From positions 589,159 through 653,158 of the forward strand of contig NZ_NTLB01000003.1 in the NCBI RefSeq assembly GCF_002514725.1: a stretch of DNA of 64,000 bases, read 5' to 3'. Below are positions 55,298-63,905 of the stretch, piece after piece. This DNA comes from Mangrovitalea sediminis. GTDB lineage: Bacteria > Pseudomonadota > Gammaproteobacteria > Pseudomonadales > Oleiphilaceae. A program made the position numbers and the translations under genes. The notes beneath the pieces were generated by a model, which saw only the letters and a list, made by a program, of their open reading frames with translations, was not told where the DNA came from and searched no databases. Within the stretch, counting starts at the first letter, position 1; each line of letters opens with the position of its first letter.

Positions 55298-56257
55298 ATG
55301 AAAGCACTTCAATTCGCGAAGACCGGTGATCTCAATGAGCTGCAATTGGTCGAAGTCGCACGACCTGCGCTGCGACCGGGAGAGGTTCTGGTGGAAATCC
55401 GTGCGGCGGGGCTTAATCCCAGCGACGTGAAAAACGTCCTGGGGCGATTCCCCTATACGACGTTGCCGCGGATTCCGGGGCGCGATTTTGCCGGTGTCGT
55501 CGTCGAGGGCACAACCTCATTGCTGGGGCGTGAAGTGTGGGGCACCGGGAAGGAGCTGGGCTTCACGCGGGACGGCAGTCATGCTGAGTATCTGGCGTTA
55601 CCGGCCGAGGGGGTTGCGCTCAAGCCTCCCGGCGTGTCCTTTGCCCAGGCGGCGAGTTGCGGTGTGCCGTACACCACGGCCTGGGACGCCTTGGAACGTT
55701 GCCGGGTGGGCGCGGGCTCCCGTGTCGTTATTCTCGGCGCGAACGGGGCTGTCGGTAAAGCGGCTGTTGCGTTGGCGCGTTGGCGTGGTGCCCAGGTGAT
55801 TGGTGCGGTGCGTCGTGCCGAGGAGCAGGATGTTCTGGAGCGTCAGGGAATCCCTGCCCTGAAACTGGACCGGGCCGACGATTTCGCCGGCCAGGTACGG
55901 GGACACTTTCCCGGGGGCGCCGACATGGTTTTCGACACCACGGGGTTTTGGGTCGCCGCATCCGTGGCGGCTCTGGCACCTTTTGGGCGCCTGGCGATCA
56001 TTGCTGCACCGGCAGATGGCCTGGCCCAGGTTCCTGTGCTGGATCTCTACCGGCGAGGTGGTGAAATCGTGGGCGTCAATTCTCTGCTCTATGACAGTCG
56101 TGCCTGTGCCCGCATGCTGGAACGGATCGGTGGGGCGTTCGACGCAGGTCAGCTACCGTTGCCTGCAACGCCCGCGACCTGTCCCTTGGAAGAGGGGCTG
56201 GCGGCCTATCACCGGGTGAACGATGGCGACAGCCGGAAGCAGGTGTTGGTGCCGTGA
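55298..56257 (+). CDS. Zinc-independent MDR alcohol dehydrogenase/quinone oxidoreductase
   Basis: 319 residues. GroES-like N-terminal half (LRPGEVLVEIRAAGLNPSDVKNVLGRFPYTTLPRIPGRDFAGVVVEG), then a Rossmann domain with VILGANGAVGKAAVALARWRGAQVIGAV and PADGLAQVPV. No structural-zinc Cys cluster is present, so it belongs with quinone oxidoreductase-type MDRs. It uses NADPH with unknown substrate. ATG 55,298 has AGAGGA five bases upstream; 55,292 is the alternative. Confidence 0.88.
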   Translation: MKALQFAKTGDLNELQLVEVARPALRPGEVLVEIRAAGLNPSDVKNVLGRFPYTTLPRIPGRDFAGVVVEGTTSLLGREVWGTGKELGFTRDGSHAEYLALPAEGVALKPPGVSFAQAASCGVPYTTAWDALERCRVGAGSRVVILGANGAVGKAAVALARWRGAQVIGAVRRAEEQDVLERQGIPALKLDRADDFAGQVRGHFPGGADMVFDTTGFWVAASVAALAPFGRLAIIAAPADGLAQVPVLDLYRRGGEIVGVNSLLYDSRACARMLERIGGAFDAGQLPLPATPATCPLEEGLAAYHRVNDGDSRKQVLVP

Positions 56258-56328
56258 GGCCGGCTCGCGCTTTTCCCGGGGCGACGGTACTATAGCCGGG
56301 CTTTTCATCGAAAGGGTCTGGATGCCTC

Positions 56329-56949
56329 ATGCTGGGAAAATTGATCAGTCTGCTCGCCGGTTTTGTCATTGCGACGATTTCGCGGATGGAATACGTCGGA
56401 ATTGCATTGTTGATGGGCATTGAAAGTGCCTGCATTCCGTTGCCTTCGGAAATCATTATGCCGTTCTCCGGCTATCTGGTGTTCCAGGGCAAGTTGACGC
56501 TCTGGGGTGTTGCCGTGGCCGGTGCCGTGGGCTGCGTAATAGGCTCCTGGATTGCGTATGCGATCGGTGCCTGGGGTGGGCGGCCGCTGATAGAGCGTTA
56601 CGGCAAGTATGTGCTGATCTCTCACCATGACCTGGACCTGGCGGATCGCTGGTTCCAGCGTCACGGCGACATCACGATTTTCATCGGGCGACTTTTGCCG
56701 GTGATCCGGACCTTCATCGCATTCCCGGCGGGTGTTGCGCGGATGGCCGTCTGGCGCTTTACACTCTATACGTTCATCGGGTCGCTGATCTGGTGTTGGG
56801 GGTTGGCCTGGATCGGCCTCAAACTGGGGGAAAACTGGGACACCTTGGGGACCTATTTCCACCGGTTCGACGCGGTCATCGGCGCGGTGATCATTGCGGC
56901 TGTCGTCTGGTATGTCTGGCGGCATATCAAGCATATGCAGCGGACATAA
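56329..56949 (+). CDS. DedA family membrane protein
   Basis: 206 residues of the DedA/SNARE-associated family. Signatures are GIESACIPLPSEIIMPFSGYLVFQGKL, GAVGCVIGSWIAYAIGAWGGRPLIERYGKY and FIGRLLPVIRTFIAFPAGVARM with the conserved Arg. The family includes undecaprenyl-phosphate translocases (flippases). About five membrane segments. A GC hairpin ends the unit downstream. Confidence 0.93.
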   Translation: MLGKLISLLAGFVIATISRMEYVGIALLMGIESACIPLPSEIIMPFSGYLVFQGKLTLWGVAVAGAVGCVIGSWIAYAIGAWGGRPLIERYGKYVLISHHDLDLADRWFQRHGDITIFIGRLLPVIRTFIAFPAGVARMAVWRFTLYTFIGSLIWCWGLAWIGLKLGENWDTLGTYFHRFDAVIGAVIIAAVVWYVWRHIKHMQRT

Positions 56950-56976
56950 ATCGAGCTCCCACCATTGAACTGCAGT

Positions 56977-57005
56977 GCGGCCTGTCCCTGAGCTGGTCAG
57001 GCCGC
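56977..57005 (+). terminator. Terminator-like hairpin after dedA
   Basis: GCGGCCTG (56,977-56,984) pairs with CAGGCCGC (56,998-57,005), followed by TCTTTGCTT. An 8-bp GC stem with a modest T-rich tail; it fits termination of dedA. Confidence 0.65.
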
Positions 57006-57017
57006 TCTTTGCTTACC

Positions 57018-57821
57018 TTACCGGACGTCCAGCGCCCGTCGCAGCTCGGCGACCTGTGCTGCCAATGCTGTCAGTCCTTCCTGTGGTGTCGCCGCCGCTT
57101 CCAGCGTGTCGTGCAATGCCGAGCCGATGACGATCCAGTCCGCCTTGCCATTGAGTGCGCGAAAGTGCTCCGGTTTCCTCAATCCAAACCCCACTGCAAG
57201 GGGCTGGTCTGTAAGGCCGCGTGTCATGGCCAGCCGCTCCTCCAGCGCAACCTGTGCGACCTCGCCGCTGCCGGTCACGCCGTTTCGGGCAACCAGGTAC
57301 AGAAATCCCGTGCTCTGTTCGGCGATGTGTCCCAGTCGCTGGCCGTCGGTGGCGGGTGCAACCATCCGGGGCCAGAGCATTCCGTTGGCATCGCAGGCAT
57401 TTCGCAACGGTTGCCCCTGATCGGTGGGCAGGTCGACAAGCAGCAGACCGTCGACGCCGGCCTTTGACGCCGCCTGACAAAAGGCGTCGACGCCATACTG
57501 CCAGACCGGGTTGGCGTACCCCATCAACACCACCGGGGTGTCCTGGTCACTCTCCCGAAACCGTTGGACGCTGGCGAGCGTCCGTTGGACCGTTTCGCCT
57601 GCTGCGAGGGCGCGCAAGGCAGCCCGTTGCAGGGTAGGGCCGTCGGCCATGGGGTCAGAGAAGGGCATACCCAGCTCGATAAGGTCTGCACCGGCACGCG
57701 CCAGGGTGAGCAGCGCCTCCGACGTATTGCCTGTCTGTGGATCGCCGGCGGTCAGATAGGTGACCAGACCGCTACGGCCCTGATGGCGCAGTTGTTCAAG
57801 CCGTTGAGTGTAACGTGTCAT
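57018..57821 (-). CDS. trpA: Tryptophan synthase alpha subunit
   Basis: 267 residues. Catalytic Glu in LIELGMPFSDPMADGPTLQ (Glu49-type) and Asp in the SDP segment (Asp60-type) are present, as is LPTDQGQPL in a phosphate-site region. It cleaves indole-3-glycerol phosphate to indole, passed to TrpB. Starts at 57,821 (GGAG ten bases upstream) or 57,830 (overlapping trpB stop by four bases) are both possible. Confidence 0.96.
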   Translation of the reverse strand: MTRYTQRLEQLRHQGRSGLVTYLTAGDPQTGNTSEALLTLARAGADLIELGMPFSDPMADGPTLQRAALRALAAGETVQRTLASVQRFRESDQDTPVVLMGYANPVWQYGVDAFCQAASKAGVDGLLLVDLPTDQGQPLRNACDANGMLWPRMVAPATDGQRLGHIAEQSTGFLYLVARNGVTGSGEVAQVALEERLAMTRGLTDQPLAVGFGLRKPEHFRALNGKADWIVIGSALHDTLEAAATPQEGLTALAAQVAELRRALDVR

Positions 57822-57826
57822 TGTCG

Positions 57827-59020
57827 TCATTCTCCGGTTTCCAGAATCGTCGCCAGGTCCTTGTCGCCGCGACCGCTAAGGCAAACGACCAGGCTTTGCT
57901 CCGGGCTCATGGTGGGCGCGCGCTTGTAGGCCTCAGCCAGGGCATGGGCGCTTTCCAGAGCGGGAATAATGCCTTCTTCCTGCGCCAGCTGACGGAAGGC
58001 GGAGCGTGCCTCGTCGTCGGTGATACCGACATAGTCGACGCGGCCACTGTCGTGCAGCCACGCATGTTCGGGGCCGACGCCGGGATAATCGAGTCCGGCC
58101 GACAGGGAGTATCCTTCTTCGATCTGGCCGGCGGCGTCCTGCAGGAGATAGGTGAGGTTGCCATGCAGGATTCCGGGACGTCCGCCGTTCATCGATGCGG
58201 CGTGCAGGGCCGTGTCGAGGCCTTTGCCGGCGGCTTCTGTCCCGACCAGCGTAACGTCGGTGTCCAGGAATGGATGGAAGAAACCAATAGCGTTGGAGCC
58301 ACCGCCGATGCAGGCAATCAGCATGTCCGGCAGTCCGCCGAGGCGCTCCTGGCACTGGTCGCGGGTTTCCTCGCCGATCACGCGTTGGAAATCCCGCACC
58401 ATGGTGGGATAGGGATGCGGCCCGGCGGCGGTGCCGATCAGGTAGTAGGTATCGTCCACGTTTGTGACCCAATCCCGCAATGCTTCATTCATGGCATCCT
58501 TGAGTGTCCCCCGGCCCTGATCGACAGCGCGGACTTCGGCGCCGAGCAGGCGCATGCGATCGACATTCGGTTGCTGGCGCTGTATGTCGTGGCGCCCCAT
58601 ATAGACGACGCACTCGAGACCGAAGAGCGCGCAGACCGTGGCGGTCGCGACGCCATGCTGGCCTGCGCCGGTTTCGGCAATGATCCGGGTTTTGCCCATG
58701 GCGCGGGCCAGCAGGATCTGTCCCAGGCAGTTGTTGATCTTGTGCGCACCGGTGTGGTTGAGATCTTCCCGCTTCAAGAAGATACGCGCACCGCCAAGGC
58801 GCTGACTGGTCCGGGCGGCGAAGTAGAGGGGGCTGCTGCGTCCCACGTAGTCGCGGCGTAATGCGTTCAGTTGGGCGATAAAGTCGGGATCATTCTTCAG
58901 GCGCTCATAGGCGGCTTCGAGTGCGTTCAGGGGAGCAATCAGGGTCTCGGCCACGAAGCGTCCGCCGTAGGGGCCAAAAAATCCCGCTTGAGGTGAGGCG
59001 GTGCTGGTCTCGGGATTCAT
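57827..59020 (-). CDS. trpB: Tryptophan synthase beta subunit
   Basis: 397 residues. PLP-Lys stretch [15 protein letters not shown] and the phosphate loop [15 protein letters not shown] are intact, with [15 protein letters not shown] at the N-terminus. It condenses indole with serine. It is transcribed leftward with trpA, divergent from a LysR gene, exactly as trpBA/trpI in pseudomonads. The frame extends to a TTG at 59,032; ATG 59,020 is used. Confidence 0.97.
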   Translation of the reverse strand: MNPETSTASPQAGFFGPYGGRFVAETLIAPLNALEAAYERLKNDPDFIAQLNALRRDYVGRSSPLYFAARTSQRLGGARIFLKREDLNHTGAHKINNCLGQILLARAMGKTRIIAETGAGQHGVATATVCALFGLECVVYMGRHDIQRQQPNVDRMRLLGAEVRAVDQGRGTLKDAMNEALRDWVTNVDDTYYLIGTAAGPHPYPTMVRDFQRVIGEETRDQCQERLGGLPDMLIACIGGGSNAIGFFHPFLDTDVTLVGTEAAGKGLDTALHAASMNGGRPGILHGNLTYLLQDAAGQIEEGYSLSAGLDYPGVGPEHAWLHDSGRVDYVGITDDEARSAFRQLAQEEGIIPALESAHALAEAYKRAPTMSPEQSLVVCLSGRGDKDLATILETGE

Positions 59021-59133
59021 AGGAAATCTCAATATTAATGACTGTTCCGCTATGCTAATGTCCGGCTAATTAAAGTGTGTAACGATTCTTTCCCACAGTG
59101 CCTGTGAGAAAAACTCACGTCGGAGAGGTGATA

Positions 59134-59991
59134 TTGCCTTCACTGAAAGCGTTGAAAGCCTTCGATACGGCCGCTGGCTGCGGCAGCTTCAGTCAGGCGG
59201 CCGAGCGGCTGTTCGTTACCCATGGCGCGGTCAGCCGGCTGATTCGCCAGCTTGAATCGGAGTTGGGCGTGACGCTGTTCGATAGGCATCAGGACGGCGT
59301 GACATTAACGGCAGCGGGGCAACGGCTGAGGGCGTCTAGCGAGATGGCCTTCCGGTTGCTGGACGAGGGTTGTGCTGCAGTGGCGCGGGCGACCGGGGAC
59401 GATGTTGTCGTTCTGGCATGCCCGGGGAGCTTTATGATGCGCTGGCTCATTCCTCGTCTCGAAGCGTTGAAAACGGCATGCCCCGGGATCATGTTGCGCC
59501 TGCAGGCCTTGGACGGACCCTGGCAGGGGCGGCTGGACGGTATCGACCTCGCGATCGTCAACGGCGATGGGCAGAGCCCGCCGGGATGGCGATCCCGGCA
59601 CCTGGCCGACGACGAACTGGGGCCGGTATGCACGCCGGGATTGGCGGCCCGTCTCAAGGTGCCGGAGGACCTTGCCGGCCAACGCCTCCTGCAGGTCGCG
59701 TCGCGCCCTGATGCCTGGCAGGACTGGGCCAGGGAGCAGGGGGTGGCGCTGCGGAATGAAGATGTGGGCACTGAGTTCGAGCAGTTGAGTTTTATGCTGG
59801 AGGCCGCTCTGACCGGGTTGGGCGTGGCGATAGCGCCGCGCTTTCTGGTTGCCGGGGATATTGCTGCCGGTCGCCTGTGCGCCCCTTTTGGGTTCGTGAG
59901 GGGCGATCAGGATTACCGGTTGCTGCAGTCCGGCAGTGGAGGGGCGCCGGTTCAGGCTGTTGCGGAGTGGCTGCTGCAACAGGCGCCGTAA
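59134..59991 (+). CDS. trpI: LysR family regulator, probable TrpI
   Basis: 285 residues with LKALKAFDTAAGCGSFSQAAERLFVTHGAVSRLIRQLESELGVTLFDR as the HTH and ALTGLGVAIAPRFLV near the end. Location and the GcvA/TrpI-type HTH suggest TrpI, an activator of trpBA responding to indoleglycerol phosphate. The start is uncertain: GGAGAGG (59,122-59,128) lies five bases before TTG 59,134, while the frame begins with a GTG at 59,098 lacking a ribosome site. Confidence 0.82.
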   Translation: MPSLKALKAFDTAAGCGSFSQAAERLFVTHGAVSRLIRQLESELGVTLFDRHQDGVTLTAAGQRLRASSEMAFRLLDEGCAAVARATGDDVVVLACPGSFMMRWLIPRLEALKTACPGIMLRLQALDGPWQGRLDGIDLAIVNGDGQSPPGWRSRHLADDELGPVCTPGLAARLKVPEDLAGQRLLQVASRPDAWQDWAREQGVALRNEDVGTEFEQLSFMLEAALTGLGVAIAPRFLVAGDIAAGRLCAPFGFVRGDQDYRLLQSGSGGAPVQAVAEWLLQQAP

Positions 59992-60210
59992 AGGACCTGT
60001 GTTCAGCCCCCGGACAATAGCCCTGCGGGCTGTTTGCCGCTGACGGGCAGGAAAATGTACCGACTGTCTTTCCTCTGTCGCCGTTCTCAGCGAGACTAGG
60101 CAACTTTCGCTTTGGGGCTCCGGTGGTTAAAGGGAAGCTCCGTCAGAGTTTATCGCCGGTGCGGCCATGAGTCGCGTCGGCCGCTTTCGATTGAAGGAGA
60201 TGTATCCAGG

Positions 60211-61047
60211 ATGAATGCGATTCACGTTCTGCTGTTTGCCATCATGCAGGGCATTACTGAGTTGTTCCCGATCAGTAGTCTCGGGCATGGGGTTATCGCC
60301 CCGTCCTTACTGGGTTGGGACCTGAATCGGGATAACCCGAATTTCCTGCCGCTGCTGGTTGTCTTGCACTTGGGCACCGCGACAGCGTTGCTGCTGTATT
60401 TTCGCCGGGACTGGATTCGCTTGATCGGTGGTGTGCTGAGGCAGCATCGGGAACCGTCAAACCCCGAAGCCAAGGTTTTTTGGCTATTGGTCATGGCGAC
60501 GGTGCCGGCAGGTCTGCTGGGTTTGTTGCTGGAGAAAAAATTGCGGCTCCTGTTCGGTAACGCCGAACTGGTCTCAGGAGTGCTCGCGATAAACGGTATC
60601 GTGTTGTGGATCGGTGACCGACTGAAGAATCGTTCCGCCCGGCATACGCTGGAGACGATGGGCTGGCAGAAGGCGGTAGGCATTGGCTTTGCCCAGGCGC
60701 TGGCCCTGATTCCGGGCATGTCCCGCTCCGGAGTGACCCTGGTCGCCGGTCTGGCCAGCGGGTTGGATTATGCCGCTTCGGCGCGTTTTTCATTCCTGAT
60801 GGCGACGCCCATCATTCTGGCGGCCGGTGTACTTGAAGTGCCGAAGTTGCTGCATCATGGTCTCGGCACCGCGGGGCTGGGTGTGATTGCCGCGGCCGGT
60901 GTTCTGGCAGGTATTTTTGCCTGGCTGAGTACCTGGGTATTGATGCGCTGGTTCAGTTCCCATGAAGTGCAGGCACTGCGCCCCTTTGCCGTCTACTGCC
61001 TCCTGGCTGGACTGGGAGCCTTGACCTATCTACTCGCCGGCGGCTGA
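60211..61047 (+). CDS. uppP: Undecaprenyl-diphosphate phosphatase (UppP/BacA family)
   Basis: 278 residues with about eight membrane segments. The two signature motifs are present: AIMQGITELFPISSLGHGVIAP (the (E/Q)xxxE region) and LIPGMSRSGVTL (PGxSRSxxT). The SSLGHG form is the variant group rather than the E. coli SSTGH form. It recycles the lipid carrier for peptidoglycan and other surface polymers. GAAGGAGA upstream favours ATG 60,211. It is the last core gene before the right cassette array. Confidence 0.93.
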   Translation: MNAIHVLLFAIMQGITELFPISSLGHGVIAPSLLGWDLNRDNPNFLPLLVVLHLGTATALLLYFRRDWIRLIGGVLRQHREPSNPEAKVFWLLVMATVPAGLLGLLLEKKLRLLFGNAELVSGVLAINGIVLWIGDRLKNRSARHTLETMGWQKAVGIGFAQALALIPGMSRSGVTLVAGLASGLDYAASARFSFLMATPIILAAGVLEVPKLLHHGLGTAGLGVIAAAGVLAGIFAWLSTWVLMRWFSSHEVQALRPFAVYCLLAGLGALTYLLAGG

Positions 61048-61648
61048 GCCGGCTCCTTTCCTGATTTTCTCACCGGGCGCCTGAGCGGTTTCTACGGCCA
61101 GTCAGGCGCCACGCACTTTTGTGTGACGGGTATAAAGTAAGTCCGTTCGTCGTAGTGTCCCTTGAACGCGGGTAGCCGTGGCCACCTTGCTTTTTGATGA
61201 TTGTTTGGCCGGTTCTCGGTCATAACGGGCTCTTCGAAAACGCGGCTCCACCGACCGTTATTGGCGCACTAACCGGCCCGGAGAAACAGCCGCTGATTCG
61301 GCATTTCAATGTAGACATAAGCTCGACGAGCAAACTCTCTACAGGCATCTGCTGGTGTAGATATGCGACACCTGTCGCTGATTTCCAAAATATGACTGAT
61401 AGCTTATGTGTATCTTTCTGAAAAAATTGAAATTGTGTTTTTCGGCACGAATGGATAAGTGACGAGTGGTAAGCTGGATATAGACGACAAGTGACGCAAG
61501 AGATTCAGGCAGGACGAGGTGTGATCTTCTATTCTTTTGATATTGAAGTGTTTTCCTGTTTTGCGATTTTGGGTTTGTGGAGATAAGCGACAGCGCGATA
61601 TATGACATTTGTCGTTGAATTAACTGTTAAGTTTATATACGAGTGAGC
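61048..61648. other. Transition region from core genes to cassette array
   Basis: 601 bases without a convincing gene. It contains a 9-bp hairpin GGCGCCTGA/TCAGGCGCC at 61,076-61,110, probably the uppP terminator; a GCGACA-CC-TGTCGC palindrome near 61,366; a clear drop in GC from about 61,300; and a GTTAAGT core-like motif near 61,625. No attI or integrase was recognised. Confidence 0.5.
61076..61110 (+). terminator. Hairpin after uppP
   Basis: GGCGCCTGA pairs perfectly with TCAGGCGCC across a 17-base loop. A T-run is weak (ACTTTT begins seven bases later), so function as terminator is probable but not certain. Confidence 0.55.
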
Positions 61649-61945
61649 ATGGGAAAGAAGAATAAGGATAAATGGCACCTGCCCAAAGAAGAAGTAACTT
61701 GGCACGGAGGCGGCTGCACTTCTACTCATCGGAAGAAGCGTTCAGTCGCATCTCGTGCAGTAGATGACCGCAGCTGGCACTTCACTCTAGTTCATACTCC
61801 ATCGGGTATTGAGGTTTCAGGTGAAGTACCCAAAGGCAATTACTCACAGAAACAGATGCAGCAAGAAAGAGATAAATTATTTACCCAATTATGGGCCCAA
61901 CTAGAGCTTAAAGTGGCTCGTCATTTGAGGCTTCCAGGTTGGTAA
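61649..61945 (+). CDS. Hypothetical protein (first gene of right cassette array)
   Basis: 98 residues, unrecognised, with a basic N-terminus. GKKNKDKWHLPKEEV may bind nucleic acid, and WHGGGCTSTHRKKR follows; a central WHFTLVHTPSGIEVSGEVP looks like a beta hairpin before a long C-terminal helix. ATG 61,649 follows GTGAGC. It is AT-rich and followed by a clear attC site. Its cassette position implies independent mobility. Confidence 0.55.
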   Translation: MGKKNKDKWHLPKEEVTWHGGGCTSTHRKKRSVASRAVDDRSWHFTLVHTPSGIEVSGEVPKGNYSQKQMQQERDKLFTQLWAQLELKVARHLRLPGW

Positions 61946-61946
61946 A

Positions 61947-62027
61947 CTTAACAAGGCCAGGCACAATCGCCCCTTCGGGGCTGGACCTCCGCACTGCGTG
62001 CTCCGGCCTGTGCTGGCGGCGTTAAAA
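61947..62027 (+). other. attC recombination site
   Basis: Left core TTAACAA, right core GTTAAAA. GCCAGGCACA pairs with TGTGCTGGC leaving one extra G, the extrahelical-base signature. A central CGCCCCTTCGGGGC hairpin lies inside. Confidence 0.8.
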
Positions 62028-62043
62028 GTCACAAGAGGTAGCC

Positions 62044-62349
62044 ATGGAAGTAAAGCTCAGTGAAGAGTATGAGGAATTGGCCATTGAGTGGCAGTACCAA
62101 ATAATCCTTTTGCTCAAGCAAACGCTAAAGAAAAAAGGCATTGATGATGCGATTGCAAAAGATGTGATTGGTGACTTTGTCTTTGACCTCTCCATGCTGC
62201 ATGACCAGGGTGAAATTAAGCTCGATGGCAAGTCCTATAACCCTCGAATTTGCTTCGATGATTTCAGCGGCTCGTTGGTTGCAACAGACGAAGAGACTGG
62301 GCTTCATGAATATGCCTTCGGTAGCACCGGCGAAGCCTTCGGGGGATGA
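62044..62349 (+). CDS. Hypothetical protein (cassette gene)
   Basis: 101 acidic residues, unrecognised. A long N-terminal helix (EEYEELAIEWQYQIILLLKQTLKKKG) is followed by DVIGDFVFDLSMLHDQGEI and short strands with KSYNPRICFDDFSG. There is no signal peptide. AGAGGT is the ribosome site. Its size and acidity resemble immunity or adaptor proteins, but no family can be named. Flanked on both sides by attC sites. Confidence 0.55.
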   Translation: MEVKLSEEYEELAIEWQYQIILLLKQTLKKKGIDDAIAKDVIGDFVFDLSMLHDQGEIKLDGKSYNPRICFDDFSGSLVATDEETGLHEYAFGSTGEAFGG

Positions 62350-62355
62350 GCAACT

Positions 62356-62453
62356 TTTAACAAGTCATTCAAGTTCGTTCCGGCCCTGACGGGCCTCCAC
62401 CGGACCGCCTTTACGCTGCGCTCCAAGGCGGCCGCTTAATATCGGCGTTAAAG
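62356..62453 (+). other. attC recombination site
   Basis: Left core TTTAACAAG, right core GTTAAAG. Inner AGTTCGTTCCGGCCC and CACCGGAC closely match the attC at 1,366-1,449 about 61 kb away. An additional CGCC...GGCG inverted repeat lies on the right. Confidence 0.8.
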
Positions 62454-62464
62454 GGCATGATCAA

Positions 62465-62710
62465 GTGAAGATATACGGGTACGAAAAATCCGAGAAGATT
62501 TCAGATGATGAAATTGTGCCCGCTGAGTTAGCTGAGATAACCCTGGTGGCTGATGCAGAAGAGCTACGAAAGATCGCCAGTTTTATTTATTCTGCCGCAG
62601 ATGAAATTGAAAGGCTCGGCTCCAAGTGGGAACACGAACATTTGGCTGACTCTTACCCAGATTTTGAAGGTGCACCGCACTTTGTGGTGTTCAACCCGGA
62701 TGCGGAGTAA
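62465..62710 (+). CDS. Imm32-like immunity protein (cassette gene)
   Basis: 81 residues. The pattern of an N-terminal strand KIYGYEKS, VPAELAEITLVADAEELRKIASFIYSAADEIERLG and HEHLADS...PHFVVFNP resembles the Imm32 family, which neutralises toxins of polymorphic systems. No toxin gene is adjacent. It uses a GTG start. The Imm32 assignment rests on residue pattern only and is moderate. Confidence 0.55.
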   Translation: MKIYGYEKSEKISDDEIVPAELAEITLVADAEELRKIASFIYSAADEIERLGSKWEHEHLADSYPDFEGAPHFVVFNPDAE

Positions 62711-62732
62711 CACCCTTTAGCGCCCGTTAAAT
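62706..62732 (+). other. Shortened attC-like junction
   Basis: A TAACAC left core and GTTAAAT right core only about 27 bases apart, with no room for a long hairpin. It looks like a reduced or damaged site joining two cassettes. Confidence 0.35.
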
Positions 62733-62742
62733 GGTTCAAGCA

Positions 62743-62988
62743 ATGAGCGGAAGTATCAAAGTTGGAGATATGGTCAGGTTAAAGGAGGTGCCCGAGGGGA
62801 CTTTTGATTACCTGCCAGACTCGGAGAAGCAATCTCTTTATGAAAGTTGCGGGCATCCGGTACGAGTTCAGCGATTAGACAACGATAAAACAGTAACGGT
62901 GCTGCTCTCCAGCGTCTGGAATGAGGAGTGTGACGCCTGGGAAGGGCATGAGTTAACGGTTTATCGTGAAGAAGTTGAGCCTGTGTAA
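62743..62988 (+). CDS. Hypothetical small protein (cassette gene)
   Basis: 81 residues, unrecognised. It starts SGSIKVGDMVRLKEVPEG and later has HPVRVQRLDNDKTVTVLL, a pattern of short strands like SH3-type or KOW barrels. ATG 62,731 is an alternative start adding four residues. Its role is unknown. Confidence 0.5.
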   Translation: MSGSIKVGDMVRLKEVPEGTFDYLPDSEKQSLYESCGHPVRVQRLDNDKTVTVLLSSVWNEECDAWEGHELTVYREEVEPV

Positions 62989-62990
62989 TT

Positions 62991-63049
62991 CTTTAACAAT
63001 CCGCGTCAGTCGGACGTGCTAAAGCACGCCGCTGCGCTCCGCGTTAGGC
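62991..63049 (+). other. attC recombination site
   Basis: Left core TTTAACAA, right core GCGTTAGGC (an exact canonical right core), with a compact inner GTGCTAAAGCAC hairpin. About 59 bases, similar in size to short attC sites. Confidence 0.8.
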
Positions 63050-63065
63050 GTGAGAAGGTCAGTGA

Positions 63066-63818
63066 ATGCACAACTTCAATTTAGTTGAAAATGCAAAGGA
63101 TTCGCTTAGCCATGCGATCGAGCACCTTGGGCCTGTTAATAGAAACACCACTGGCGATTGGAAGCGTATTATTGTTGATTTGGCACACGTAATTGAACTC
63201 TTGGTGAAAGAAAGGCTAAGAAGGATTCATCCTGCATTTGTATTTGGCAATATTGACAAGTATCCATCAAATACTGCTCATACTGTTGGTGCTGAGCAGG
63301 CTTTTATAAGGCTTCAAAAAATTGGAGAAATTCATTTTTCTGAATCTGAAATTAATGCAGTGAAAGTAGCTCGTGAAAAGAGAAATGAAATTGAGCATTT
63401 TGAATTTACAATAGAGAACCATGAGGCCAAAGTTCTTGTAGGTCAAGCATTGTCGTTTATCTTAAAGTTTGCCGAAGACGAGTTAGCCTTAGAGTGGAAT
63501 GCCCTGTGTTTTAAAGGGGGTAAGTGGTGGGTGCTATTTGAGTACAAAGAATTCTACGTGGCATTACAGAAATCGGTGCAAGACAAGATAGATAGCAATG
63601 AAATACCGGTAATAGAATGTACGTCATGCCATAACGACTCCTTTGATCTTGATAATGAAGAATGCCTGTTGTGTGGCCACAGAGAAGAAGTACTAGATTG
63701 CAAATGGTGTGGTGAGCCCTATATATATTCATCATGCGAATACGGTGAAGAGGCAGAACTTTGTCCTAGCTGTGAGAGAAAAGATGGTTATGCTGCTGCC
63801 CACCATGAGAAATACTAA
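63066..63818 (+). CDS. HEPN-like domain protein with two zinc ribbons (cassette gene)
   Basis: 250 residues. The N-terminal half is helical and contains a possible HEPN ribonuclease motif R106-NEIE-H111 in REKRNEIEHFEF, following a KERLRRIHPAF helix. The C-terminal part has two CxxC pairs per ribbon: C185/C188 with C200/C203, and C212/C215 with C233/C236. HEPN proteins with R-x4-6-H are often RNases in toxin-antitoxin or defence systems, and zinc ribbons may bind nucleic acid or partners. The role is inferred. GAAGGT lies upstream of ATG; attC sites flank both sides. Confidence 0.6.
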   Translation: MHNFNLVENAKDSLSHAIEHLGPVNRNTTGDWKRIIVDLAHVIELLVKERLRRIHPAFVFGNIDKYPSNTAHTVGAEQAFIRLQKIGEIHFSESEINAVKVAREKRNEIEHFEFTIENHEAKVLVGQALSFILKFAEDELALEWNALCFKGGKWWVLFEYKEFYVALQKSVQDKIDSNEIPVIECTSCHNDSFDLDNEECLLCGHREEVLDCKWCGEPYIYSSCEYGEEAELCPSCERKDGYAAAHHEKY

Positions 63819-63821
63819 AAT

Positions 63822-63889
63822 GCCTAACAAAGTGCTGCTAGGGACAAACCTACGCTGCGCTCCAGTTTGCCCCAGAGCACGGCGTTAAC
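63822..63889 (+). other. attC recombination site
   Basis: Left core GCCTAACAA and right core GGCGTTAAC, which match the classic attC cores well, with AGTGCT/AGAGCAC complementary arms. Ends 16 bases before the next cassette gene start. Confidence 0.8.
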
Positions 63890-63905
63890 TGACAACGGAC
63901 CGTCT

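Noticed and set aside
57815..58861. 348-residue + strand open frame opposite trpB
   Set aside because: trpB is unambiguous on the reverse strand; the antisense frame has no recognisable domains.
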